A stretch of 21,308 nucleotides of DNA from a virus. Shown one piece after another: positions 8,186-15,218 of this stretch; the stretch's first letter is position 1, and every line of letters starts with the position of its first letter. The notes under the pieces were generated by a model. That model was not told where the DNA came from. It did no database searches and was given only the letters and a program-made list of their open reading frames with translations. The position numbers and the translations under genes were made by a program. The stretch is from IMG/VR virus record IMGVR_UViG_3300031578_000398, positions 1 through 21,308 of that record. One strand, 5' to 3'.

Positions 8186-8592
8186 AAAAAATCACTATAC
8201 TGCACCCCCAGAGCAGCAATAAAAACCTTAAGCATATGGAAAATTCTGCCCTTAAAATGTTCATCAAAACACATCGATACCTGACCTTTTCCATTTGATC
8301 CTGTATGAATTACCTGTTCCATATAAACTCTAATAATATTCAAAACTTTTTTCTCGTGTAGTCTTGAACATAATATTCCTATTGCATCCCCTACAGGACC
8401 CATATCAAGCGACTCTCCAAGCTTATCAAGATCAATATTTCCTATTCCACCCTTAACATTATTTATAACTTGCGCAAGTTTTCCGAGTGACATTCCAAAT
8501 ACATCAAGCAGTGCAATAAGCTCTTCGAATGACTGTCCGGCCATCATCAAACAAAACTGATAATGCTCGCCATCGATAATCTTTTCTTTCAT
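8095..8592 (-). CDS. Tail assembly chaperone, short (zero-frame) form
   Basis: 165 residues, helical, with FEELIALLDVFGMSLGKLAQ, a central GDAIGILCSRLHEKKVLNII and FHMLKVFIAALGVQYSDFF. Its place between tube and tape-measure genes is the conserved place of the tail assembly chaperone pair (lambda G/GT, P2 E/E'). This is the product when ribosomes do not shift; it ends in EKTGSS. A slippery heptamer at codons 135-136 leads to an alternative longer form described separately. The chaperone is expected to coat the tape measure during tail assembly and is absent from finished virions. Confidence 0.75.
   Translation of the reverse strand: MKEKIIDGEHYQFCLMMAGQSFEELIALLDVFGMSLGKLAQVINNVKGGIGNIDLDKLGESLDMGPVGDAIGILCSRLHEKKVLNIIRVYMEQVIHTGSNGKGQVSMCFDEHFKGRIFHMLKVFIAALGVQYSDFFGATSGVQSYASKIITTLGKQTSLEKTGSS
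8185..8191 (-). promoter_or_regulatory. Programmed -1 frameshift site, T TTT TTC
   Basis: Zero-frame codons GAT TTT TTC contain the canonical heptamer T TTT TTC. The -1 frame has a TGA immediately upstream and is then open for 76 codons past the heptamer, exactly as a slip here requires. Tail assembly chaperones commonly use -1 frameshifting. I did not identify a downstream pseudoknot with confidence. Confidence 0.75.
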
Positions 8593-8993
8593 TAATTGCC
8601 CCCAACAAATATATCAGCGTCACCCTCAATCATCCATTCTCGCTCACCGGCTTCTTTATCGAATTCCATATCAGCCGGTTTTACAATAGTTCCCTCTGGC
8701 ATACTGACAATCGATCGTCCAGATCGATCTATAAAACCGCAGGAAAGAAGATCGCCAGTTATAAACTTCTGACTCATGATATCGTTCATATCTGATGCCT
8801 GTGGAACTGTTATTGTAATCTGCGATCTCTTGTTAAGATTTTTCACTCTGGTTGTCTCTCCAGACGTTCCGGTTTGAAATGTCCATCCTTCTTCAACTCT
8901 TGCGACTGATATTTTATTCCAAGATTTTTCACTTGCGAGAGTTCCACCGATCATTAATGTTCCCAGTGAAGGGTCCCATGTTTTAGTTCCCAT
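8592..8993 (-). CDS. Tail tube protein, DUF3277-like
   Basis: 133 residues starting MGTKTWDPSL. An in-frame start at 9080 would overlap the sheath gene; ATG 8993 is preferred because AAGGAG lies six bases ahead. The pattern TLMIGGTLASEKSWNKISVAR, then QTGTSGETTRVKN, then SQITITVPQASDMNDIM and a final EWMIEGDADIFVGGN matches DUF3277, the tube subunit found right after DUF3383 sheaths. It forms the inner tube by stacked hexamers. Its stop overlaps the chaperone start (TAATG). Confidence 0.82.
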   Translation of the reverse strand: MGTKTWDPSLGTLMIGGTLASEKSWNKISVARVEEGWTFQTGTSGETTRVKNLNKRSQITITVPQASDMNDIMSQKFITGDLLSCGFIDRSGRSIVSMPEGTIVKPADMEFDKEAGEREWMIEGDADIFVGGN

Positions 8994-9003
8994 TGTATTC
9001 TCC

Positions 9004-10356
9004 TTATACTGATAGTTTTCCTTGTATTCCAACCTTATGAAGAGCACCCTGATAGTTAGCAGAGAATGTGCAGTTTTCAAGTAATCGCTCTAGTCTATCT
9101 GCGCTCGGTACGTCAGCCCTTAAAGGAACATATACAACAATCGATTCAAGAATAAGAATGTTGTACGGTGCTTTTGATGCGATAGTCAACCTGTTTTGAA
9201 TTTCAGCTGCAACCAGCCCGGTCCCCGCATCAGTAAAAGGAACTTTCTCGTTATTTACCAAAAGCAGCAGAACGTCTTCTGCCATTCTTACCTGAACCCA
9301 ATCGGTACCTACTATTATATCGAAGTATTCTCCACTAACAACAACCCCCTCAGAAGAAATCATATTAATGCCAGGTCCTTCTTCATAGAAGTTTCCATTT
9401 TTCGCTTTTATAATATTTTTCTGAGCAGTTGTAAGATCGTCGGTTGATATGCCAACAAGAGGCTTAAACTTTAGTGTATACGATCCGGGCGACTTAGGAA
9501 GAGCATAACCAAATACTGCAGCTTCTGGATATTTGGCCGTGTCAGCACTATACTGATAATAAGTTCTGTCATAACTAAGAGCGTATAGTGCTTCAAGAAC
9601 GTTTCCTCCTGCCCCAGAAAGAACATCTGCATCGTCAGTGCTAACGCCGTAAACCTTTGGAGGGTCCTGTGCTTCAATGATTGCAGAGTTTGCAAGAATA
9701 TCAGCCTTGAGTCTGGCCTGTGAAACAAGACCGTACCAGTCAGAATCAGCTGCGATAATAGCGGCAAGCGATACTGCGTAGGTCTCATCAGCAGCTCCCC
9801 ATTGGGTGTGTACTGTTGTTGCTGTCGAAACACCAGTTAAACTTGCAACATTATAAACCACAGTTGCAAATTCTGTGTATTGGTCTGCTCCAGTAAATTC
9901 AATTATCTGAGTTAGACTTGCATCTAAGGAACCTGTAACGGTTACCTCAGTAACACCAGCAAGTAGCTCCAAAGCAGCCTTTACAGCAGCAGCGTTAGCA
10001 TCGAATGCGATAGCTGCCGTTGTTGCGGCGCCAACTTTTATTGTATACGTTCCTGCTGTAGCAAGCGCATCGATCGTGGTTGTCTGCTTGTCATTTATGT
10101 TTGATTTCCTTCTTCCAACCTTGAATTGAGAAGGTGAATTTTCCTGAGAATACAAAGACAGCGCAGCTATATAAGCAACGTCTGTTACAACGAAACCGTC
10201 TTCTAGCATCTCGTCTGGATCGGAATAAGTAAGGACTCTGTCTGATTTATTATAATACTCACACTGAATCAAAGCAGTTCCAAATCCCACTCGCGATAGT
10301 CTTGCTGTGGCCCTTGTTATTTGAACATTTACAAAATCAGATACTTTCGCTGTCAT
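9004..10356 (-). CDS. Tail sheath protein, DUF3383-like, with inserted beta module
   Basis: 450 residues. The N-terminus (VSDFVNVQITRATARLSRVGFGTALI) and the SDPDEMLEDGF segment are typical of DUF3383 contractile sheath subunits. The C-terminal part has PLRADVPSADRLERLLENCTF and YQGALHKVGIQGKLSV, the strands that hook neighbouring subunits together. The protein surrounds the tail tube and contracts during infection. Residues about 100-186 (genome 9799-10059) look like an insertion: GTYTIKVG, AIAFDANAAAVKAALELL, VTVTGS, IIEFTGA. A similar module occurs in the gp47-like baseplate protein of this phage. GGAGGA six bases ahead of the ATG supports the start. Confidence 0.86.
   Translation of the reverse strand: MTAKVSDFVNVQITRATARLSRVGFGTALIQCEYYNKSDRVLTYSDPDEMLEDGFVVTDVAYIAALSLYSQENSPSQFKVGRRKSNINDKQTTTIDALATAGTYTIKVGAATTAAIAFDANAAAVKAALELLAGVTEVTVTGSLDASLTQIIEFTGADQYTEFATVVYNVASLTGVSTATTVHTQWGAADETYAVSLAAIIAADSDWYGLVSQARLKADILANSAIIEAQDPPKVYGVSTDDADVLSGAGGNVLEALYALSYDRTYYQYSADTAKYPEAAVFGYALPKSPGSYTLKFKPLVGISTDDLTTAQKNIIKAKNGNFYEEGPGINMISSEGVVVSGEYFDIIVGTDWVQVRMAEDVLLLLVNNEKVPFTDAGTGLVAAEIQNRLTIASKAPYNILILESIVVYVPLRADVPSADRLERLLENCTFSANYQGALHKVGIQGKLSV
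9799..10059 (-). repeat. Inserted beta module, copy 1 (in tail sheath)
   Basis: Encodes sheath residues about 100-186. The pattern is G-T-Y-x-I-K, AI-x-F-D/N-A, AA-x-V-x-AALE-x-L, V-x-VTG, then I-x-F-x-G. Modules with this layout recur in many virion and surface proteins and are usually Ig-like and surface-exposed (general recollection). The boundaries are approximate. Confidence 0.6.
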
Positions 10357-10364
10357 ATTTCCTC

Positions 10365-10898
10365 CTAACTTGCATCTACAAGTATATCAAACGTTGGTTC
10401 GTTTGTCTTCTGAATTCCAACTTTTCTAATTTCTCCGGGAGCATCGGTTTCAGTTGCATTAAAAGCAAATACAACTTCAAGTCCAGCTCTAAGCTCAAAC
10501 TGATCTTCCGATAGAAATGATAAATCAGAAGGACTCTTTGAAGACCTATATACAAGGCCAGCATCACGAAGAACCGACAACACAGTTTCCTTCGATAGCG
10601 ACCTTATTAACTTTGTAGCATAATACATGTGCGAGTCATTCGAATATATATTTATCGATATTGTAACCGCTTGCTTATAGTCTATTTCCCACGTATCTGT
10701 TGATTTGTGTGTCTTGTCTACTCCGCCATCGTCATATGGTCCAGACAGAACATTCAAAAGAACGAATGGAAGTGATGGCCTTTTAACAGAAGGTGCAGAA
10801 ACATCCCGATCCTGATATGACCATATTGTTGTTATTCCAAGAACGCTGTAAACCCAAGTATAGATTGCGTTCTCTATTGTTTCGTCAAAAAAGTTCAT
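10365..10898 (-). CDS. Tail terminator-like protein, LIC_12616 family type
   Basis: 177 residues. The sequence begins with a helix (NAIYTWVYSVLGI) and TTIWSYQDRD, followed by RPSLPFVLLNVLSGPYDDGG, a pattern I associate with the LIC_12616-like family found just before the sheath gene in contractile phages. The central YKQAVTISINIYS strand and the GLEVVFAFN strand near the end fit a tail-terminator fold. Predicted role: caps the tail at the head-proximal end and sets tube termination. The start overlaps the previous stop by one base (TAATG). The stop is eight bases before the sheath start. Confidence 0.72.
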   Translation of the reverse strand: MNFFDETIENAIYTWVYSVLGITTIWSYQDRDVSAPSVKRPSLPFVLLNVLSGPYDDGGVDKTHKSTDTWEIDYKQAVTISINIYSNDSHMYYATKLIRSLSKETVLSVLRDAGLVYRSSKSPSDLSFLSEDQFELRAGLEVVFAFNATETDAPGEIRKVGIQKTNEPTFDILVDAS

Positions 10899-11221
10899 TA
10901 CTGTTCTTCTATCCTTACCGCCATAGCCTCAAAATGTTGAGTACAGTATGGGGACCAATCAGATAACTTATGAACCTCATATCTCTCACCATCATACGTT
11001 ATAATATCATTAAGCTTCAATTCTGACGTTGAGAATATTTCCTTATGAACCTTGGTTCGATCTCCTTCGGGCAGCTGGTCTATTTCCCTACCGTCTGCCG
11101 GCTGTACAGATGCAAATATAGAAATATCGGTCTTGGCGCCCTTGGTATATTTACCATTCGTCCAAGTTCCAGCAGCATATCTCTCTACCGCTACTGATTC
11201 GAATTTTAAAAGGTCATTCAT
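10898..11221 (-). CDS. Head completion / head-tail stopper protein
   Basis: 107 residues, of the size and layout of head-tail stopper proteins (SPP1 gp16 / HK97 gp9 type). Seen: an N-terminal VERYAAGTWTNGKYTKGAK hairpin, ISIFASVQPADGREIDQLPEGDR, a charged middle, DIITYDGERYEVHKLSDW and a C-terminal strand with AMAVRIEEQ. The DxxxYDGxxYxV strand pattern is typical of this small beta-barrel family. It lies between the gp10-like and tail-terminator-like genes, with a 4-base overlap on one side and a 1-base overlap on the other. Confidence 0.72.
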   Translation of the reverse strand: MNDLLKFESVAVERYAAGTWTNGKYTKGAKTDISIFASVQPADGREIDQLPEGDRTKVHKEIFSTSELKLNDIITYDGERYEVHKLSDWSPYCTQHFEAMAVRIEEQ

Positions 11222-11718
11222 TTAACCACCGGATCATGTACCTGGTACGTTATTGATTGTCTTAATTTACCAGTTCTGAATAGTGTTTTCATTACCTGTC
11301 CGAGTTTTCCACCCTTTGCCTGTCTTTTTAAACCCTGCTCAATCTTCTTTGATGGCGGTCCACCAAATTTATCATACGCACTTAGAGTGTTTTTAATTGC
11401 AGATGTTTGTTTTATTCCAATTTGTTCAAGTGCCTTATGCACTGATATTTTTCCAAGATATACCATATCTTTTAATTTCGCAGTTAATTTCAACCATTTT
11501 TCAGCTTCCCTGTCCCAGGTATTTCTTATTGGAGCGCGTTCTGGAATTACACTTGTACCAAACTCATGCACAGCAGCGACAAGAGATACATCTGCTCCAT
11601 TTTCATAAGGCTCTGCACCGTCGTGTACACCTACTGTAACAGAGGCTTGATCTGCAGCACCTAACTGCTTAACAAAGTTTTTGTATCCCTTGTCTATATC
11701 ATTAGTCTTCGTAACCAT
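11218..11718 (-). CDS. Neck/tail-completion protein, HK97 gp10-like
   Basis: 166 residues from ATG 11718, with other in-frame ATGs at 11736, 11748 and 11757. I prefer 11718 because it limits the overlap with the upstream gene to 17 bases and the upstream context is purine-rich, but this start is not certain. The pattern ASVTVGVHDG, then VAAVHEFGTSVIPERAPIRN, then a C-terminal LFRTGKLRQSITYQV is characteristic of gp10-type tail-completion or minor tail proteins, including the HEFG loop and the TGxLRxSI ending. A GGPPSKK basic segment lies between. The stop overlaps the next ATG (ATGA), indicating coupling. Confidence 0.75.
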   Translation of the reverse strand: MVTKTNDIDKGYKNFVKQLGAADQASVTVGVHDGAEPYENGADVSLVAAVHEFGTSVIPERAPIRNTWDREAEKWLKLTAKLKDMVYLGKISVHKALEQIGIKQTSAIKNTLSAYDKFGGPPSKKIEQGLKRQAKGGKLGQVMKTLFRTGKLRQSITYQVHDPVVK

Positions 11719-12148
11719 CGCTCTCGTCCCTCGCATATCGTTCGTCATAACCTTCATAGTTATGCAGCGTTCTTGTGAACGAAGGTCTTACCCTGTCGGT
11801 ATCTTGGGATGTAGTTTCTTTATCGGAAATTGATATTCCACCAGCATACGGTCGAACTGATAACGATTGTTGCTTTTCAAGAGTCTCGCAAAGCATTTTA
11901 TAATGATTAATAAGTTGATCGTATTCCAGACGAACCTTACCAACAGACTGAGAAAACTTTCTAGCATATTTTGCCATAAGGTTTCTACACGCCTTAATAG
12001 CGGATCCTATTGCTGTTGATTCGGAGTCTATTAGATAATTAATTTCTTCGTCCGAAATTTGCTGTTCGCTTGTGTCTGTGTCTCCGATTAGAAACCTGAC
12101 TTCATCTTTCAATGAGTCGGCGGGATTTCCTGTGTACGACCACGACAT
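11702..12148 (-). CDS. Head-tail connector (adaptor) protein, gp6/gp15-like
   Basis: 148 residues. The opening NPADSLKDEVRFLIGDTDTS followed by QQISDEEINYLID is the hallmark of phage adaptor proteins that bind under the portal. It is followed by the usual long helix with an IGSAIKACRNLMAKYARKF pattern and a VRLEYDQLINHYKMLCETLE helix. The C-terminal 40 residues are hydrophilic and Asp/Arg-rich. The ATG follows the previous stop with no gap, and AGGAAGG lies just upstream. The reading frame overlaps the start of the next gene. Confidence 0.8.
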   Translation of the reverse strand: MSWSYTGNPADSLKDEVRFLIGDTDTSEQQISDEEINYLIDSESTAIGSAIKACRNLMAKYARKFSQSVGKVRLEYDQLINHYKMLCETLEKQQSLSVRPYAGGISISDKETTSQDTDRVRPSFTRTLHNYEGYDERYARDESDGYED

Positions 12149-12532
12149 TTACCTTCCTTTTCTATTTCTTCTTGATGTTCTTGTTTTTCTTTTAACAGTA
12201 ACATTAGTCGATTTCGGAAGGCCCTGTTCATCTTGCGGTAGAACTTCTTCTTTCTTTGCAGCTTCTGTTCCACGATTATTAAATTTTTCAATATAAGCAT
12301 CGTGTTTAGCATCTACGGCAATAGCTTTTTGTTCAGACCTCAGCAGTGTAGACGTGTTTTCAGTTGTTGCAATTCCTTTATCGTCTACCCACTTTAGCAT
12401 CCCGGCAAGAATAAGTATCCTTCGATTCTTAAAGCCGTCAGCTTCTGGAACAGGTTGTCCGGGGGATCGCAGAACGATCTCCCCGGATTTATTTTGAAAC
12501 TTAATTCCTTTTCTTCCTGCTATCCAAGCCAT
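12149..12532 (-). CDS. Small unidentified head/neck protein with basic tail
   Basis: 127 residues, not recognised. The N-terminus (MAWIAGRKGIKFQNKSGEIV, then SPGQPVPEADGF) suggests a small beta domain of the kind often found between capsid and connector genes. The middle is helical and charged. The C-terminus is strikingly basic, ending in VKRKTRTSRRNRKGR, and could contact DNA or the capsid interior. The start has AAGGTG four bases upstream. The stop directly abuts the next ATG (12148), so it is coupled to the connector gene. A head-tail joining or capsid accessory role is inferred from position only. Confidence 0.6.
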   Translation of the reverse strand: MAWIAGRKGIKFQNKSGEIVLRSPGQPVPEADGFKNRRILILAGMLKWVDDKGIATTENTSTLLRSEQKAIAVDAKHDAYIEKFNNRGTEAAKKEEVLPQDEQGLPKSTNVTVKRKTRTSRRNRKGR

Positions 12533-12540
12533 GTAACACC

Positions 12541-13494
12541 TTACGATATTACTGCTGTGAAGTAGCAGCCCATGTCAGCAGCAACTTGTTTCATGTCCTG
12601 ACTGATCTGTCCTTCGATTCTGTCAGACTCAAGTTCTTCCATGCGGAATTTCTTAATTCTGGCTCCACCGACTGCGCCCATATACTGCTTCCAGGACATT
12701 ATGTATCCACCGGAAGGAGCGTAAAGGGACGGACTTGAAGCAGCGTAAACAAGAAGACATGCTTTCGTTCCGAAAATACTTGACATCGAATCAGTCGCAC
12801 CCTCAGCAGCCGAATTCTTTACGGCTCTTGCTACGAGATACTTCTCAACTCCGAATACCTGAGCAATCAACTCTTCGGTTATGATTCCCTTCTGTGTGTA
12901 TTTCACCCTATCGACGATGTCAGGGTGATTTTTCAGTACGGAATGAACGTCAGGAGTAACCACAAGTCTGTTTGGCTTGTAGCCGTGTTTCAGTCTGATC
13001 TCTTCGGTCTTCGCTTCAACGTCTTCGATTGGTGTTGAGTTTGCAGCATCCCACTTCGTCGAAGGTGTGTAGTCAGCAGCGCCGGTCCATATACCACCCT
13101 TGAAAAATCCAGTTACGAAGCGAGTCTCACGATTAATGAGAATCTTCCTACCGACGAATTCTGTTCCAGCCTTGTCAAGATCAAGGGGATCATCGGAATT
13201 GGCTCTCACCGGATCGGCAATGTCCTGATGCCATGCAACTTCTTTGCAGTTGTAGGTATCAGTTTCAACATTGAAACCACCGCCTGCTGACTCTGTTCCT
13301 GGTGCTCTCTCCTGAGCAGTATCACGATACCACTCACCTTTCGGAAAAACAAAATAGCTATCAGATTTCTTCTCGACAGGAACTATCGGAAAAACCTGAC
13401 TTGCTATGAAATCGGGCTGGCTCTGTATCCAGGCCACAAGTATATTCGTAAGCGGTCTATTTACATGAACGCTTGATTGTGAAGGTTGACCCAT
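12541..13494 (-). CDS. Major capsid protein
   Basis: 317 residues, predicted HK97-fold shell protein. Features typical of this capsid family: N-terminal NRPLTNILVAWIQSQPDFIAS with the following FPIVPVEKKSDSYFVFPKG strand; a central helix with a GRKILINRETRFV pattern; NRLVVTPDVHSVLKNHPDIVDRV; and a C-terminal SWKQYMG ... RIKKFRMEELESDRIEGQ region. An AAGGGGG Shine-Dalgarno lies a few bases ahead of the ATG, suiting high expression. Its position after the decoration protein and before connector genes fits. I see no obvious propeptide, so maturation cleavage, if any, probably acts on the scaffold rather than on this protein. Confidence 0.88.
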   Translation of the reverse strand: MGQPSQSSVHVNRPLTNILVAWIQSQPDFIASQVFPIVPVEKKSDSYFVFPKGEWYRDTAQERAPGTESAGGGFNVETDTYNCKEVAWHQDIADPVRANSDDPLDLDKAGTEFVGRKILINRETRFVTGFFKGGIWTGAADYTPSTKWDAANSTPIEDVEAKTEEIRLKHGYKPNRLVVTPDVHSVLKNHPDIVDRVKYTQKGIITEELIAQVFGVEKYLVARAVKNSAAEGATDSMSSIFGTKACLLVYAASSPSLYAPSGGYIMSWKQYMGAVGGARIKKFRMEELESDRIEGQISQDMKQVAADMGCYFTAVIS

Positions 13495-13510
13495 CTTTTC
13501 CCCCTTTCGA

Positions 13511-14242
13511 TTATGCCGAGTATACGATTACAAGAACGCCGCTTCCTTCGATGAAGGCCGTCGTGCTTGATGCTTCGATACTGATTGCATCCGTTGCGTT
13601 GAATGTGTTGTTTGCTGTTATCGCTGTTGCATTTATTACTGCGCCCAGCGGAGTCATTGTTGCTGATGCAAGAGAAAGAACGCCGCCAGTAACATTGGTA
13701 CTACCAATTTCCAAGTTCAGCGTTGATTCCTTTAAAGCCGTAGTTACAGGATCAGTCACAATGTACATCAATTTTTCAATCGTTCCTGCGAATCCTGGGA
13801 CAAGACTTGTTACCAAATCACCGTCAGCAATTTTCGTATTGTCGATAGGAATGCAGAACGTACCGTAAGAAACGCTATTTCCCTTGGCACTTGCTACCGA
13901 AACAAGGACTGCATGAATTTCATCGGCGGCACCTGATTCAAGTGCTACTCCAACAACTTCATTCGTTCCGGTATGAGGAACTGCTTTGCCATTTGCATCG
14001 CTCATCAACTGCTGTCCTGCGGTTACTGTATTTCCGTAAATAACCTTGGATATACCAAGAGTCCTTACGCTTGTTGCAGCAGAGATCGCAGGGGTATTCT
14101 GAATGACACCGATTCCAGCTTCACCAGCCCCGCACAGTGCTGCGTTTCCGCTTGCATCAACTTTAACAAGATAGAACTGCTTCGCTGAAAAGTCGGCAGC
14201 GGCAAGCAGGGTAATGTCCAATACTGGTACTTCGTAACCCAT
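13511..14242 (-). CDS. Capsid decoration (cement) protein, DUF2190-like N-terminal domain
   Basis: 243 residues. The first half resembles DUF2190 / parallel-beta decoration proteins: Ala- and Gly-rich strands such as FYLVKVDASGNAALCGAGEA, IGVIQNTP and a later AGQQLMSDANGKAVP, with the typical GxGVxxN pattern. The second half (about 120-243) is also beta-rich and low in charge, ending in SGVLVIVYSA; I do not recognise it separately. It could be a surface-exposed Ig-like or spike domain. The start is well fixed by GGAGGT six bases ahead of ATG. That site is formed by the last codons of the scaffold gene, three bases away. Gene order (scaffold, decoration, major capsid) supports the role. Confidence 0.72.
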   Translation of the reverse strand: MGYEVPVLDITLLAAADFSAKQFYLVKVDASGNAALCGAGEAGIGVIQNTPAISAATSVRTLGISKVIYGNTVTAGQQLMSDANGKAVPHTGTNEVVGVALESGAADEIHAVLVSVASAKGNSVSYGTFCIPIDNTKIADGDLVTSLVPGFAGTIEKLMYIVTDPVTTALKESTLNLEIGSTNVTGGVLSLASATMTPLGAVINATAITANNTFNATDAISIEASSTTAFIEGSGVLVIVYSA

Positions 14243-14245
14243 GAG

Positions 14246-15157
14246 TTACCTCCCTTCCTGGTTGTACTCAGAGTACAATTTCGGATTTTCTTTCAGGACC
14301 TTATCGATAGCCTGTTCTTTGGAAATCTTGGAATCTTCCTTCATTACTTTTTCAGCTTCCTTCTCAATCTTTCCCCATACATCGCTGTTTCCAGAAAGGT
14401 TCGATCCAAGTTCTTTTGTGATTATTTTCTGTGCATCGCAAGCCTGTGAATCAATAGCCTTAAGGACTTCATGAAACTTCTTGGATTCCTTTTCATCGAG
14501 GGATGCTTCAATTTTCAAAATAGTCTCTGCGAGTTCTTCTTTCTTGATTCCAATGTGCTTGTACTCTTTTTCGATTTTCTCTTCACACTCTTTTCGGACT
14601 CTCAATGATTTCTCATTTTCAAGTTCCTTCTGGAGCTTCTCAATTCTTGGGTCTTCACCTGGGAGTTCAACTTTTACAATTTCAGTCTCATAAACTTCCA
14701 GTGCCTTGAGAACGGGTTCACGGTGTTCCTTGGCTAGTGCAAGAACAAATTCTTTCTTCATGTCACCGTAAGGTTTCTTGTACGGAGATTTTTCGCCATC
14801 CTGTTTCTTTTCAGGGGCGGCATAACCGTATCCAACCTTTGAAGCGATAACTTTCATAACATCGCCAACCTGATCTTTGTACTTTGCGAGAGTCTTGAGA
14901 GCCATTTTCAGAGCGTCGGATGCGTCGCTTGATAGTGCTTTCTCGATCTTCTCGATTTCTTCTTTTACTTCCTTTGGAAGTTCGCTCTTTGCAATTTCCT
15001 GAAGTTCAATCAGGAGTTCATTTTTTATGTCCATGCTACCTCCATCTTCGGACTTAAAACAAATGAATGGCGTACCGTTTGCGCCCCTACGTTTATTAGT
15101 AAGAGCCGCGATCGCCGTAATTTTAAGGTCCTTAATTTCACGTTTTACTTTTTCCAA
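14246..15157 (-). CDS. Scaffold-like protein with an XkdF-N-terminal-like leader
   Basis: 303 residues from a TTG start (weak AAGAG site upstream). Residues 1-37 (REIKDLKITAIAAL then RGANGTPFICFKS) resemble the opening segment of XkdF, which reads roughly as a lysine-rich strand followed by a small ANxxxF...K loop. The rest is highly charged, rich in Lys and Glu and strongly helical, with a predicted coiled coil around residues 165-235, as expected of an internal scaffolding protein that the protease would degrade. It lies between the protease and the decoration and capsid genes, the normal scaffold position. A strong second start exists at codon 42 (ATG 15034), which would give a 262-residue form lacking the leader. 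Scaffold is inferred from composition and position; no enzyme motif is visible. Confidence 0.75.
   Translation of the reverse strand: MEKVKREIKDLKITAIAALTNKRRGANGTPFICFKSEDGGSMDIKNELLIELQEIAKSELPKEVKEEIEKIEKALSSDASDALKMALKTLAKYKDQVGDVMKVIASKVGYGYAAPEKKQDGEKSPYKKPYGDMKKEFVLALAKEHREPVLKALEVYETEIVKVELPGEDPRIEKLQKELENEKSLRVRKECEEKIEKEYKHIGIKKEELAETILKIEASLDEKESKKFHEVLKAIDSQACDAQKIITKELGSNLSGNSDVWGKIEKEAEKVMKEDSKISKEQAIDKVLKENPKLYSEYNQEGR
15034..15043 (-). promoter_or_regulatory. Internal ribosome binding site and start inside the scaffold gene
   Basis: On the minus strand GGAGG (15043-15039) lies four bases upstream of an in-frame ATG at 15034 (codon 42). It is a better Shine-Dalgarno match than the one before the TTG start at 15157. 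It may produce a separate 262-residue scaffold, or it may be the only real start. Confidence 0.6.
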
Positions 15158-15218
15158 ATTTATTCTCTTTTTAAAATCACTTAATTAAATAAGAACACGA
15201 AAAAATATAAAATGCAAA
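15158..15218 (-). other. Only sizeable intergenic gap; AT-rich, possible weak promoter
   Basis: This 61-base gap is by far the longest untranslated stretch in an operon whose other gaps are about 17 bases or less. It is very AT-rich. On the minus strand it holds TTGCAT (15217-15212), a 17-base spacer, then TCTTAT (15194-15189), a poor match to a sigma-70 promoter, and an AAGAG weak Shine-Dalgarno before the TTG start at 15157. I see no convincing terminator hairpin. A promoter that boosts scaffold and capsid expression is plausible but unproven. Confidence 0.25.

Noticed and set aside
8186-8191. Sequencing error in the T6 run as the cause of the split chaperone frame
   Set aside because: Possible in principle, but the split falls exactly at a canonical slippery heptamer in a gene family known for frameshifting, so a programmed event explains it better.
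8994-9080. 29-residue N-terminal extension of the tail tube protein
   Set aside because: Overlaps the end of the sheath gene; the internal ATG at 8993 has a clear AAGGAG and begins the family sequence.
9471-9833. 120-codon minus-strand frame inside the sheath gene
   Set aside because: Shifted-frame shadow of the sheath; the protein has no domain pattern, and the sheath frame is strongly supported.
10376-10567. 63-codon minus-strand frame inside the tail terminator gene
   Set aside because: Out-of-frame shadow of the LIC_12616-like gene with no independent start signal.
13473-13868. 131-codon plus-strand frame across the capsid/decoration boundary
   Set aside because: Lies antisense to the decoration gene and mirrors its codon bias; composition is not protein-like for a phage gene.
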